Part shown: piece by piece, positions 34,141-46,100 of the stretch | Layout of the letters: each line of letters begins with the position of its first letter | Position numbering within the stretch: position 1 is the first letter of the stretch | Source: Yamagishiella unicocca | Lineage: Eukaryota > Chlorophyta > Chlorophyceae > Chlamydomonadales > Volvocaceae | DNA length: 64,000 nucleotides | Reading direction: 5' to 3' | Assembly: GCA_003116995.1 (NCBI GenBank) | Contig: BDSL01000080.1 | Location: 454,063-518,062, forward strand | The notes under the pieces: model-generated | Told to the model about the DNA's origin: nothing | The model's input: the letters and a program-made list of their open reading frames with translations, nothing else | The model's database searches: none | Program-made: the position numbers and the translations under genes

Positions 34141-37100
34141 CTAGTATGAGAAGAAGTACAGCTTGAGGCCCAGGCCCAGGCCAATGTGCGCCAATACGAT
34201 GAGCAGCAGCACGATTGTCGCTCTGAAGGGGGGTCAGCGGGGAAACCCGGTGTGTGTATGTGTGCGCGTGTGTGTGAGGGGGGTTGAGAGGAAATCCGTT
34301 GCGGGGTGGGGGGGGGGCGCGGCGGCAGAAGGGGTACGCGCGGGTGTCTTGTGTCCGGATGAGGGTAGGGTGGGGACAGGGCGGACAACGGCACCCGGCA
34401 CGACAACACGGTCAAACACCCCACGACAGCGTCGGCCCGCTTCCCTTCCCTGGCCTCCCTCCCGCCCTTGGCCCTTCCCTGGCCTCCCTCCCGCCCTTGG
34501 CCCTTCCCTGGCCTCCCTCCCGCCCTTCCCGACGCACCTTGCCGGCGCCGCGCTGTATATCGTGGCCCTGAAGTTCATGAACAGGAAGCCCGCCGACAGC
34601 GCCGTGGCGACCATCACCAGCACCCAGCGCAGCCAGTCGATGGGCACCACGCAGGCGACGGAGACGGGCACGAAGATGGTCAGGGAGTAGCCTGGTGACG
34701 TGTTGGGTCGGCGCAGGGAGGGTGAGCGCGGGTGGGGTTGGGACGGCGCCGTTAGTCAGCGGCGAGCGAAGCGAGCCGAGAGACGGCTTTTGGAGGTGCT
34801 GCAGCAACAGCCCTGATGGGAGCCGCAACTCGGCAGAGGGGTGCTAGGGCCACGAGGGGGGCGGGGGCTTCTATCTGAAATGCGAGCGGCAGGGGCCGAG
34901 GGCCCTTCGCCTACACGCCTCGGCTGGGTGTGTCGAGAAAGGACGGGGGATTTGATAAGAGAATCCGCGAATCCACGGCCGATAAACCGAGGGCGGTGAA
35001 GCACACACGAGGGGAGGACACACACGTGCAGCGGTCTGCGTGGGTGGCCACGGGTCTGGCGGGCACGGACCCGACCCGGTGTCCCTCCTCCTCACCGTAG
35101 ATGCACAGCACGTTGACCAGCTTGAGCTCCCCCTTGAACCACTTGACGACGAAGAACAGCAACAGGCCAATGATGAAGACGTAGCCGTAGAAGATGGCCG
35201 CTGAGGTGGCCAACTACGGGGGGCGGAGTGGCGAGGAAGGCCACGGAGCCGACGCAGGAGGAAGAGGGACAAGCAGTCGGTCGGGCGGGAGAGAGGGGGC
35301 GAGAAGGGGAGACGATGCCGGTGCTGCGCGACGCGGCATGGCGTTAGCGGGAAACTCGCAAACACGCGAAGACACGCCCTCCTGCCCGCGTCCCTGCAGC
35401 AGCAGTGTTGCTCCACCCACCCCGCTACCGTCCACGCACCGATGCTCGTTCCGACCACACACCCGCACCCCGCGGGTCCGCCCCTCCCTCCCCTGGCACT
35501 CACCGCCGCACCCACCCACCTCCCGACCCGTGGGTATAATATACCTACACACACACCCGCTCACTTTTGTATAGTCCGTGAACCACTGCGTCTCCGCCAT
35601 GTCGCTTGCCGCCAGCAGCAGGCGCCCCAGGGTGCCGCTGTCCATTTGGAGCGCCACCGGCGTAGCAGGCGGTGGAGGAGGTGGAGACATGGAGTTCTTC
35701 TCCTTGCGCCACTCGATGTAGTTCGCGAAGTTGCCAGCGACCGCCGTGATGAAGATGAGGGTGGTGGCTGCCCAGAAGGGACCGTACCTGGGTGCCGGGG
35801 CAGGGACCGGGGGGGCGCAGTGACAGGGACCCGGGGCCGAGCCGTGGCAAGACCACATGAGAGACAGGACAGGTCATTCCGAGGAACCGCCAGCAGGGCG
35901 CCAGCACAACCGCTGCGAGCGGATCTGGACCAGGGAGCGGATCTGGACCAGGGAGCGGATCTGGACCAGGGAGCGGATAGATTCCATTCCGGCAGCCCTC
36001 TTCCCATGGGCCGCCCCGCTCGCCCCCCCAGCTTTAGTGTCCTGTTTGGGGGCTGGGACTCGGGCCTCGCCCTTGGCCACCCCACCAAGTTCGTCCCGGC
36101 ATGCGCACCGGAAACAGACGTGCCAGACCTATCGTGACCTAGCCTTTCAGGTACTTTGCCCTTCGTTTGGTATGACCAAACCCGACCGCTGGTCCCCGTC
36201 CGCCCGTCCCGCAGCTCCCCTCCCCTCCGCGGCACGGCACTCACAGGTCCGGGTTCTTCATGGTGACCTCCATGAAGTTGGGCCGGAACACCCCGATCAG
36301 GGAGTTGCCCACGCGCCAAAGCACGTCCTGCGGAGAGAGACATCGATCCAGGAGAATGAGGCGGCGGGACGGTGGTGTGGTGGGGGCGAGGTGGGGTGAG
36401 AGGGGTTCGGGGACACGCTCCACCAGTCCCGCCCTGCCCCCCCCCCCCCGACGCCAACAGTTCCAGTGCTCCAGCATGCGCCCACAAAATTGGTGTCCGA
36501 CGACCGTGCGCCAACTATCCTGTCCCGTTGCGTAATACGGTTTTTATACAACCCCCCGACGCCAACCCCCACCGGCCGCCCACCTTGGTGTCCACGTCGA
36601 AGTACTCCCGGTAGCGGCGCACGTTGTAAAAGGGGTACTTGGTGTGGTCGTCCTTGGGGCCGCCGGCCGCTGGGTCCTGCGGGTTGAGCGGCTGCGAGAA
36701 GCTGGCGGCAGCACCCCCGGGTGCCGAGGAGCTTGCGGGGTCGTCGGAGCGGCCGGGACCCATCACTGCGGGTGCGAGGGGCAGGGCCGGGACAGTGCAG
36801 GGAAGCAGGAGGGGGTATAATATCCGCGAATCCACGGCCGATAAACCGAAGGGCGATAAAGATGGTGGTTCCAGGAACAAGAAGGGGGTGGACGGGCGAG
36901 GTTAAGACAGTGCGGTGGCGGGGGATGGACGGGTATGATGGAAGGGCAAGGGCAGGGCCGCGGCTCGTCCAGGGCGGGGCAGGCAGTGCGTGGATTGAAG
37001 GGGGGGTCTGGTGCTGGCTGAAGGCGGCCTGTGCGGCCGCGTACCCTAGGGCTGCAATCTCCAGTGCCGTACTGGTCGGAAGGAAGGTCCGCGGCGAGGC

Positions 37101-38249
37101 GCCGGCCACCGCCCATGCCTGGCAGGGGCCTGATGGGCTGAAAGCGCTTCGGAGCGCCCTAGAGAACCATTGCTTTCAAGTCCCGCTAAACAGAAATAAA
37201 TTGTTCCTGTGCGACTGAAGTGGCAGGTCAGTGGCACGCCCTTTAAGCTGCCACCTCCCACGCCGCATAGCGTTGCCATCCACGCCCCAGCAGCATCCGC
37301 CCCTAGCTTGCCCCTCTACCGGGGTTCCTGCGCGCCCACGACTCTCTCACAGACCCTTGCGCCCACGCCGGACGTAGGCAGCCCAGCCCGTGCATGTCTT
37401 GGCGACCCGACTGCTCGTCTGCCTGCCTGCCAACGTGCTTCGATTCCGCCTCAAGACCGCTTTTCGGTCTGGTATCCTGTACCAGTGCCAAGGTCCCCCA
37501 ACAGGTCGAGTTGCGGAGCGACCTGTTCCGTTAGCCCCTGCCCTCGCCGACAGCTGCTGGGTCTCTAATTGCGCTCAACACCAGTCTAACCTGACCCACC
37601 CACCCACGCACCCAGGTTCTGGCGCTCCTCGCCCCCTCGTTGGATGTTGCCTGACACGTGCTGAGGGGCGGTCGTGTCTGTGGACGGGGCGGCAAAAGGA
37701 AGGGGGTAGGACCGGTGATGGGTTAGGAAGGGAAGTTCGATGAGGGGCGGTGCGGAGAAGAAAGGCGCAGTGCGTCAGAGGCACCACATCTTCCCAGGCA
37801 CGGTATGATGCACGTGCTTTGCTCATAATGGCAGTGTTTCTGCTCGTGGGAGCGTGCTCACGTGCCTCGCTGCCCTTCACCACCACCCCTCGTCCGGCAA
37901 CTCGCTGCGCGCACTTGGGGCGTACCTGTGAACTGCAACGTGACGTGCTGCGGCCCAAATCCCCCTCCAGGAGGCGGTGGAGCTCCCCACGCTCCTTGCT
38001 GGTTTGGCGCGAAGGAAGCCGAGGGCGGGGGTCCCTGAGGAACTGCAGGCACGACCTCGTCGGCAAACTGCGCCGTCGTGTTGACGTTGTAGGCATTGAA
38101 TGTAGGCTGCGTAACTGGACCGAAGGGATTGTGCCCGCCAGGCGGCCCCGCTCCCTGCGCGGAAGGGGACGGTGAGCAAGACCGGTCAAGCCGATCGGCT
38201 CCAGCATTCTTGCCTCGCACAGCTACATTCGCTCATAAAGTACCTGCAT
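34141..38249 (-). CDS. Yip1-domain family protein (YIPF1/2-like), Golgi membrane
   Basis: Multi-pass Golgi/ER membrane protein of the Yip1 family, which interacts with Rab GTPases in vesicle traffic. Eight exons: 38249-38244, 38154-37926, 36765-36584, 36327-36245, 35787-35565, 35213-35096, 34691-34538 and 34222-34141; 358 residues. The first coding exon is only ATG CAG. The cytosolic N-terminal half is Pro/Gly/Gln-rich (GHNPFGPVTQPTFNAYNVN). The family core begins YYNVRRYREYFDVDT-like (here FYNVRRYREYFDVDTKDVL), then GVFRPNFMEVTMKNPDLYGP and FWAATTLIFITAVAGNFANY. Further membrane segments follow and the protein ends LKLYFFSY. Starting at the internal ATG 36763 is possible, but the upstream exons keep phase and read as coding. 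An 1160-nt intron separates exons 2 and 3. Confidence 0.88.
34443..34530 (+). repeat. 29-bp tandem repeat, three copies, in YIPF last-but-one intron
   Basis: Unit TTCCCTGGCCTCCCTCCCGC plus CCTTGGCCC repeated nearly exactly; strongly pyrimidine-rich on +, directly adjoining the acceptor-distal side of the intron. Confidence 0.8.
34959..34996 (+). repeat. Short dispersed motif C, YIPF intron
   Basis: Contains GAATCCGCGAATCCACGGCC followed by GATAAACCGA. It is nearly identical over more than 30 bp to 36822-36855 in another intron of the same gene and shares its core with 6116-6138. Confidence 0.7.
35917..35980 (+). repeat. 18-bp tandem repeat, about 3.5 copies
   Basis: Unit GAGCGGATCTGGACCAGG in a YIPF intron; exact copies. 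Confidence 0.9.
36822..36855 (+). repeat. Short dispersed motif C, second YIPF copy
   Basis: ATCCGCGAATCCACGGCCGA then TAAACCGA, the same as the 34959-34996 copy apart from edges; it lies in the long intron between exons 2 and 3. Confidence 0.7.
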
Positions 38250-38584
38250 ATTGCTTGCTATTAAGTTTGGCAGTGAAACCGCTTCCTCGGTTAAGCGAGC
38301 AGAAGCAACTGAAGGAACACGGTACAGGGAAGACAATATCGCGTTGTTCACCGAGCCGTAATCAACTAAATCAAGAACTTCTCGGATAATACTGCTTTCG
38401 CATTGTCAAGAGTAAGGAACTCAAAACAGAGTCAGAGACATGTACGGCAGCCCTCCCGATCGGCCTGCCTGCATGCACCCAATACGCAATTGCATTTTGC
38501 ATTTCATGCAACGCGCGGTTTGTGCTGAAATCGACGCTGCATCCTCACAATAGGACTAGAAGGTGCAGGCCGCCACTCGCCAAT
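38250..38584. promoter_or_regulatory. Divergent intergenic region between YIPF and the beta-barrel-like gene
   Basis: 335 bp between start codons, AT-richer than the flanks; presumably both promoters. Confidence 0.45.
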
Positions 38585-39649
38585 ATGGGGCAAGGGGAGG
38601 AAAACGTCCTCGATTTCGTTCCACGGCTGTCATTCCTTCCAATTGAATGGCGTACCATAGGTGCTGCATTTGGAGTAAAAGATCGCTCAGGCCCAGCCGC
38701 CAGCGGGCGCTGCTCGTTCGTCGTGAAGGAGGGCATCGATACGGCCGAGCTCAGCACCACGGGACGCGTGGTAGAGAGCTTCTCCGACATTGGCGTTGCT
38801 CTGAAGCTCAGTACGCTGGCAATCGGCATCTCCGCGGGTAACTTGAGCTTCCGGACAGGCCTCGACGACCCGACGGCGGCGGTCGCGCAGCGCATTGGCG
38901 AGAACAGCGTGCCCAGCCTAAAGCTTACGGCAGCCAAGCAGTTCAAGGGTGAAAACTACGTCGCTGTGAGCTACGATCTCAAGCAACAGAAGCCCGAGCT
39001 GTCAGCTTGCTGGACGGGCGACGCGAGCACCGAGCGCGCCACGCTTCTGGTTCGCGTTGACCCCGTCATGCGCGCGGTCAAGTTGGCCGCTGCGGTCAGC
39101 ACGCCCGGGCCGGAGTGGCGCAAGGTCCTGTACAACGACGAGACCGACCTGCTGGAGTACCCCACTGACGACGGGGGACGCCACACGCTCTACGTGCAGC
39201 ACGAGGCGCGCGGCCGCAACCTTCTCCACGCAACGCGTATCGGATGTCGTCTGGATCTGGGTCGCCTCGCCAACTACGCCGCGGATTTCTTCGACTACCA
39301 GATCGAGGAGCGCATCCCCAACTTCATGTGGAAGGTTCCGCTCTTTCCGCAGCTGTACAAGCTGCTGGTGCCTGCGGAGGATGACGAGCAGGTTCGCTAC
39401 CACATCACCGGGTGGGAGCTCGACGTGTCGCATGATTTCAGTCGCGGGGTGCGGCCATCGCTGGCGCTGTGCAAGAACTCCAAGTACGGCACACTGGCCG
39501 CGTCGTACGACCTGGCGGCCGAGGAGGCCGGCCTGTCGTTGAGCCGCCGGGGTCTCACGCTGGGAGCGCGGGTGGGCCGCCTGGACGGCCAGGGCTGGAA
39601 GAAGCCGTCGCTGCACCTCAGCGTGGAGCCGCTGAGCCTGCTGTGCTGA
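38585..39649 (+). CDS. Intronless conserved-looking protein, possible chloroplast outer-envelope beta-barrel
   Basis: Single exon, 354 residues from the ATG at 38585. An earlier in-frame extension has no ATG. There is no transit peptide or hydrophobic helix. The sequence is made of alternating polar/apolar stretches like beta-strands, e.g. YVAVSYDLKQQKPEL, LAASYDLAAEEAGLSLSRRG and LTLGARVG. This resembles outer-envelope pore proteins (OEP21/24/37 type) that lack cleavable targeting signals. A central block, ADFFDYQIEERIPNFMWKVP then LFPQLYKLLVPAEDDEQVRY, is the most helix-like part and should be the best for homology search. The OEP assignment is inference; the gene itself is well supported by codon use and length. 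Four imperfect 15-bp units (CCTGCTGTGCTGAGC-like) straddle the stop codon. Confidence 0.62.
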   Translation: MGQGEENVLDFVPRLSFLPIEWRTIGAAFGVKDRSGPAASGRCSFVVKEGIDTAELSTTGRVVESFSDIGVALKLSTLAIGISAGNLSFRTGLDDPTAAVAQRIGENSVPSLKLTAAKQFKGENYVAVSYDLKQQKPELSACWTGDASTERATLLVRVDPVMRAVKLAAAVSTPGPEWRKVLYNDETDLLEYPTDDGGRHTLYVQHEARGRNLLHATRIGCRLDLGRLANYAADFFDYQIEERIPNFMWKVPLFPQLYKLLVPAEDDEQVRYHITGWELDVSHDFSRGVRPSLALCKNSKYGTLAASYDLAAEEAGLSLSRRGLTLGARVGRLDGQGWKKPSLHLSVEPLSLLC

Positions 39650-42600
39650 GCCTGCTGTGCTGAGCATGCTATGCTGAGCATGCTGTGCTGAGGGGGACGT
39701 TTTGGGCGCGGCCACCGAGTTGGAGCCCCTAGGCGACGCGGCGTGTGTATGTGTGGGTGTGTGGGTGCGTTGGTGTCCGGTGGTTGGGGTCGTGCGTATG
39801 GCCCTTTCCCTCGCACGTGCCTCTCCATCGGCAGGGAAACAGACGAGGGGCGCTGAGTCCGCAGATGGTGGGTGCAACCGTCAGGCGGCGAAGTGAAGTG
39901 ACAGCGCGGCCCAGGCAGCAGCGGCAGCAGCAGCAGCGGCACCGCGTCCGCCGCCACCGCCGGCAGCGGCAGCGACTAGGCATCTGAGTCTTCCGGCTAC
40001 CGACGCCACTACCAGCAGCTGGCGAGTGCTGGGAGGCGTTGCAGGGCCAGCAGCGGGCGAGGCGTGAGGCAGCGCTGCAGGGCACGGAGGCGCTGCACGA
40101 CAGGGACTCCGCCGAGGCCGGCCCCATTGTCGTGAATGGGTCCGTGTGTGTGTATGTGTGTGTATGTGCCTATGTGAGTATGTGCCTTACCGGGTTTGAT
40201 GCAGCGGGTCACGGCGTCACGTCTGGATGCATTACCCGAGAGCCGCGTAGGCCCTGACTCATCCCCGGCAGCTGCGGCCTTCGGGTTGTTTGGGCTTCCA
40301 AGCATTGGCCTAGAGGGGTGCGAGCGGTTGATAGGACGGGTAGAGGACGGGTACGAGACGGGTACAGGAGGTGTCTTGCTGGGCGGGGACCGATGGCGTC
40401 AGGTGGGGTCGGACTCAAAGCGACTGTTGGGATTGGAGTTTCGGAGCCGTCGGGGTCAACCAGCATGGCGCTAGACATGCAGGGAGTCACTGTCTACGGA
40501 ACGACTGAGCAGTAGACCTGAGGCGGGCTAAATAGTGCTCCAGGGAGCCCGTCGGCCGATTACTTGAAGTTGTACGACCCCATGTGCTGGGATTGCTGGA
40601 GGAGGGGTCTGGGGGAAGGGGAACGGCTCGGACGCGGGGCGGTGCCCGGACAAAGAGGTCCTATGTGGGACAGAGCGCGCAGATCGGGATGCGGTTGGCG
40701 TGGCACAACCGCTCGTCGTACATCGTCGTACGGAACTGCGAGGAAGGCAGCGGTGCCGGTGGTGCTTACTGAGGTGCGCGACACAGGTTTGGGTTGACTG
40801 CCTGTGTTCGGGTTTTTGTGACCCTGTGCCACCTAGGATATCACCGTCTAGGATACCTGGGCATGCACAGCGGTTGCCGTACATCGGGATTCGGACCGTC
40901 CTTATTGTGACCGCACTTGCAAGGGCTGTCAAAGGCACAAAGCTCGGATGCGGTTATGCCGCTATAACGACGCCACAGCGGGTTGCTGTTGGGCGTCGTC
41001 GTACTGGTCACTCCAGGGGCAGGGAAGATTTTTGAGGCCGGAGGAAGGGGATCAGGGGACTTGGATTGGGCGATGAAACCAAGGGCGGGCGCCGACTAAT
41101 TTACTTGTATAACGGTATGCACCCCCGAGACCCGAAGGAAGGGAAAGCATCACGCGTCCATCCGCACGCGGTTGTAGGTCGCTGCTCAGCCTTCCTCATC
41201 CCAATGGCATTCCGAACGCAGGGGTGTATCTGTCCTGTCGGAGTGTCTCCTCAGCAGCTGGCATAAGCCATCATCGCACGTTTCTGGGGCCCTTCGCCGC
41301 CGGGTACCATGCGTCGTCGCGCCACAATGCAATCGGTCGTACGGGCATCATTGTACTACACGCTCGTCTGTACGACAGAACCAAATCGGACGTGCGCCTG
41401 TGTGCTGCTGCCGCAAGGAGGCGTTTCACATTGCGCGAATACTGTTAACCGGAGCTGCTGTCGTTGCCCTGCCCGCAGGCCAGGCGGTGTGCCGAAAGAA
41501 GGCACCCGCCGCTTGTGCCCCTCCATTGTCACACGGCAATCCGACACTGCCGCTACTGACATTGACGTTACATCCCGTGTTACCGACTTGGTGAGTGTGA
41601 TCACACGGGTATGAATAAGTGTCATTGCGATGTGAAGGCATGTCCAGAAACCCAACAAGCCGGTAACACAGTGGAAGTGCCACCCCATAGCGAGCAGAGT
41701 GCACTGAGTTGTGGATGTGACGACAAGACTCCACCTCGCCAACCCCTCGCCCTGCCAGCGAAACTCCACGTGCTCAACGTCCACACTATCGCGTACATCG
41801 CTTTCAAAACCACCCAAAATCCTGTCTGCCCAGGACTGCCCTTCCATTTCCCACGTATCCCTGTTCATGCCGTTTCCCTAACTGCCATGAGACATGTTGA
41901 GCCTTATTGCGCATAAAATCTCACATGTAGCAGGCAACCCGAGGCGCCTGTACGCACGAAAGGCGTAACCGCGGATGACAGGAGGTGTAGGGACCTTCTT
42001 AAGGTGGCTTACTGACGTAGCGAGATATCTCTCCAAACGGAAGCACCAGCAATAAGCTACGGAAGGTCCAGCGCTAATAGCCATCAGCGTACAGCACCCT
42101 GCAAGAGCAATGGATGGCGGCGGCATGAAACTGATGGTATTATTTGGAAGCGGGGTAACTGGGGCTGTAGTTCACTCCCTGACCATCAGCGCCAACACAA
42201 CCACCACCCGCAGCGCAATCGAATGCAACCGCTCAGCGCATACATACATGTCTCCTGTCCATCATCCCGCTAAGCAGCAACACGGGTCCTCCACGCAACC
42301 TGCCAAGCAGCAACACCCAACAGCGCCTCCTCCGCATATCAGTCGAAACCCTGCCCAGCCGCTCCCAACCGTCAACTGGCCTCAGTCTCTTCACGTGCCT
42401 CATGATAGACGCGCCGCAACCCTCAACGTGCCCCTGTCCGCGTTTGCAGTGCTCCCTGATGGCCAGCCGTGCACTTGATGGACATAAGTAACTGCCATCT
42501 GCTGCCATATCAGCAGCCAGCCGCTTTCGGGCGCGGACGACGGAGTATTCCATTCAGTACCGGATTTCAAGCAGTTACCGCCCTGGCTGGCTGGGTGCAA

Positions 42601-43172
42601 CGCACGGTTAAACCCAGTGAGCGCGCAGTGATGTACCCAGCCAGGCAATGCGGACCTCGCCTCCCCTACCGGCTGTAAAAGGCTGCTAAATACACCAAAA
42701 CATAGTGGTGACTTACTCGCCCTCTATAGCGTACCCCCGTCCTCCTCCTTTCCTCCTAGTGATAGCCTTTTGAGACATGGATCCTGAGTATGATGTTAGC
42801 AAGGGTGCTGTGCGTTGTGGTATATTCAAAGGCGCGTTACGCAGATCAGCTCTGCCAGATGAAATGCGCTAGGTTCGCCCTTTCCGGCTTTCCCGTCTGC
42901 ATCGCATTCTTGTGAATGCTCTGCACACCGGGCCCCGCGCCCAATTCCCACTTGGACGAGAGACAACGGTACGGCACATCGCCAACGACGAGACCCGCAA
43001 CAAACAAATATTGAAAGTCAATCCCCTTCAATTCTCCAAGTTTCGCAATCTGCAGTAGCAGTAATGCCTCTGTCCTCTTGATGACCGTTAATCCGCAGCC
43101 ACTGGGATTTGCACAGAAGACTCGCAGACGCCTTCTTTCATAACCATAACTTTCTAGCAAGTGATCAGCAGC
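39650..43172. other. 3.5-kb stretch without a recognised gene
   Basis: There are exon-like plus-strand pieces at about 40018-40135 (reading LQGQQRARREAALQGTEALH) and 40385-40515 (ending MQGVTVYGTTEQ stop), and an ORF at 42110-42478 starting MDGGGMKLMVLFGSGVTGAV. I could not join them into a gene or match a family. A TG/TATG microsatellite is at 40141-40180. Confidence 0.4.
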
Positions 43173-46100
43173 ATGGGGCTGCGGAGGGCAGCTCTCAGAC
43201 TGCTGCGTGGCGAGACTCGATCAGAAAGTCTCAGATGCTTTTCCAGCAGCGGCCCGCTCGCAGCTGGGGACGTAAGCCCAGGGACATCAAATCGCGGTGG
43301 ATCTGGCTCCTCTCACGACTTCCTGGACTGGCTCCAGGGTAGTGGCAAGCGCATCGTGACGCCGCTGTCGCAGCCGCTGCCGGGCGTGGAGCCAGAGCGC
43401 GCGTGCACGCAGACTTTGGCGCCACCACCGACTGAGATAACAGTACTTGACAATGGCGTTCGCATCATCAGCGAGGCGTCGCCCGTGAGTCGCGCCCGAT
43501 GACGGCGACTCTTGTCGCGAGGCCCTTCTAGCACGCCCTTGACGTCTTTCGTCACATCTGCAGGGACCCACGGCCAGTTTGGGCATGTACATTAACTCAG
43601 GGAGCATCTTCGAGACGGCCCAAAACTCAGGTCCGCCGGGGTGCTGGGCGTCATTGTTGCGCAGGGTGAAGAGCGCCCTACGCACGCATGATAGGCCGCA
43701 GCAGCCTGACGGGTTCGAGGGAAACCCGTGGATGTCCCTGCAGCCTGACGGGAGGGCGGCGGTGCATGCGCGCTGTCAGCTTTCTATGAAGCGCCTTCCC
43801 GCTCCCTACGCCTTTTCATTGCCGGCTTCGCGCTTGTGTGTACGAAACTTACGGCGCCAGGCAGCGACCTAGGGTCTTGGGCTCCGCACACAGGGCTCTT
43901 GCCGAACACCCGGGTGCCCTGTCTGGTGTAAAATTAAGGTTACGGTCGCAGGCTGCTGCTAGACGCCACAGGCATCATGTTAAAAATGGGACGCTGCCGT
44001 GCAGGTTGTAGCGCGCTGCTGGAGTGCTTGGGCTTCAAGGCCACAGCCCACCGCTCGACGCTTCGAATCATGAAGGAGGTGAGGGGGCAGGGGTGGGGAT
44101 TGATTGCGAGTGAGGTAGAGGGGGAGGCGCAAGAGCTAAGAAACAAGTAAACACGTGGGAGGGGACCACCGAGCTAGGACGGGCAACGCTTGGGGGTGCA
44201 CGTGGCGGAGGTTGGAGGAACGGGGGCCGGTGCCTGTGTTTCGGAGCCGCCCACGGGTTCATTTGAGCAACCGCCACTGTCGCCATGGAGATATCAAAAT
44301 GCGCCGCAACGATTGGAGCGGCGGAGGCGGCGGCCGGTCGGGCTGGTGTATAGGAGCAGGCGACCGGGGCGGCGGATTGGGGGCCGGGCCATGGGGACTG
44401 CTGAAAGACCGCCTCCAGGTCGGCCCCCCAGCTGACGAGGTGTCTCTGCCGCGTCCCAATCGCGTCGCATCATGTCGTACACACGGGTCTTGTGCGGTGT
44501 TCACCTGCCCTCGTTGCCCCTGGCTGCCCCTGGGTTGCAGGTGGAGAAGTTCGGAAACACCATCGTGGCTAACGCGTCTCGGGAGCAGGTGCGTCGGAGC
44601 TGCGAGGGCCTCTGGGCAGGAGGGCCCGAGGAGCCAGCCGGGTGTTGGTATCCCGCTAAGCTGGGTGTTGTTCAAACGAGTTGACGAAAAAAGGGCAAGG
44701 AAGCGAAGGACGCGGTCGGTACACTAGGTGCATGCGCCCTGTCGGCCCGGCTCAGTGACGTCAGCGAAGCGAAGGCATGACCGCTGAAACGTGGAGCCTC
44801 ACCGTCAGTGCCCGCGGTAGCAAACGCGAGTAGCAATCGCACCAACGAGCGAAGCGGAGACGTACCCGCGCGGCGAGGATGAGTGAAAGGGAAGGGCAAG
44901 GGAGCGGAGGACGCGGTCGGTACGCTAGGTGCATGCGCCCTGTCGGCCTCGGTCAGCCAAGGCCAGCGCAGGTCTCTATCCCGTGCGCGCAACGGCGGGC
45001 GGGTGCGGGCGTGGGGTCCTGCGTCCTTTCGCCCTGCGACATGGAGTGAAACAACTCCCAGGAAGGGCCAGGGCCTTGGCGGAGGGGCCGGGGCCTTGGC
45101 GGAAGGGCCAGGGCCTTGGCGGAGGGGCCGGGGCCTTGGCGGAAGGGCCGGGGCCTTGGCGGAAGGGCCGGAGCCTTGGCGGAAGGGCCGGGGCCCGGGC
45201 CCAGGAATCACCCCTCTCATAGCTCCGCACCCGCATGCGTTAGTTTACCGAGGAGCAACATCCACGTGAGTGTGAGCCGCACGCGTCGCGCCCTACTTAC
45301 TGTTTTGCGTATGTGCCGTGCACGTCGTACAGATGTCGTACACCGTCGACAGCCTGAAGACCGGCTTCCCAGCCGCGCTGGAGTTGCTGCTGGACTGCGT
45401 GCTGAATCCGGCGTTCGAGGAGGCTGAGGTGACGGACCAGAAAGACCGGCTGGCGGCGCTGCTGGGCGGCAAGGACATACACGCCACGCTGATGACCGAG
45501 GTGGGGGGGGGCGGGCATAAAAAGCGAAGTGGGTTGGGCTAAGGCTGCGGGTCAAGGGCCCGCTGCTGCAGGGCGAGGATCCCTTCATCAGGGCCAGGGC
45601 CTTTTGCATCAGGGCAGGGACCCGCTACTGCAGGGCGGGGCCCTCTTGCATCAGGGCCAGGCACGAGTGCAATAAGGCGAGAGCGCGGCTGCAGCAAGGC
45701 AAGGGCCGCAGGCCGCAGGGCACGGGCACGAATGCAGAGCATGGCGAGAACGGGCATGCTGGGTGTGTGGGGTGCTACAGCAGCACCCGGATGATGAAAC
45801 ACACGGATCAAGGAGATGCCCGCCCCCCCCCCGCCCCCCCGCCCCGCAGCTCCTCACGCGCGCCGCCTACCGCGGCCCGTACGGCAACCCGCTCATCCCG
45901 GACGCGGACTCCATGGCTCGCGTCACTCCCGACACGCTGCGCTCCTTTGTGGCGCAACACTACATCGCGCCCCACATGGTGCTGGCGGCTGCGGGCGTGG
46001 ACCACGGGGAGCTGGTGGCGCTCGCACGACCCATGCTGGAGGGGCTGCCGCGGGCGGCGGCGCTGCCGGAGCCCAAGCCCGAGTACGTGGGTGAGTAACT

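Noticed and set aside
36764..37116. Alternative upstream exon for YIPF reading MGGGRRLAADLPSDQYGTGD
   Set aside because: It cannot be spliced in phase to exon 3, whereas the exon at 38154-37926 can.
40690..40760. Minus-strand exon-like text reading MYDERLCHANRIPICALCPT
   Set aside because: It runs into a stop with no donor site and the opposite strand is equally open; no gene could be built around it.
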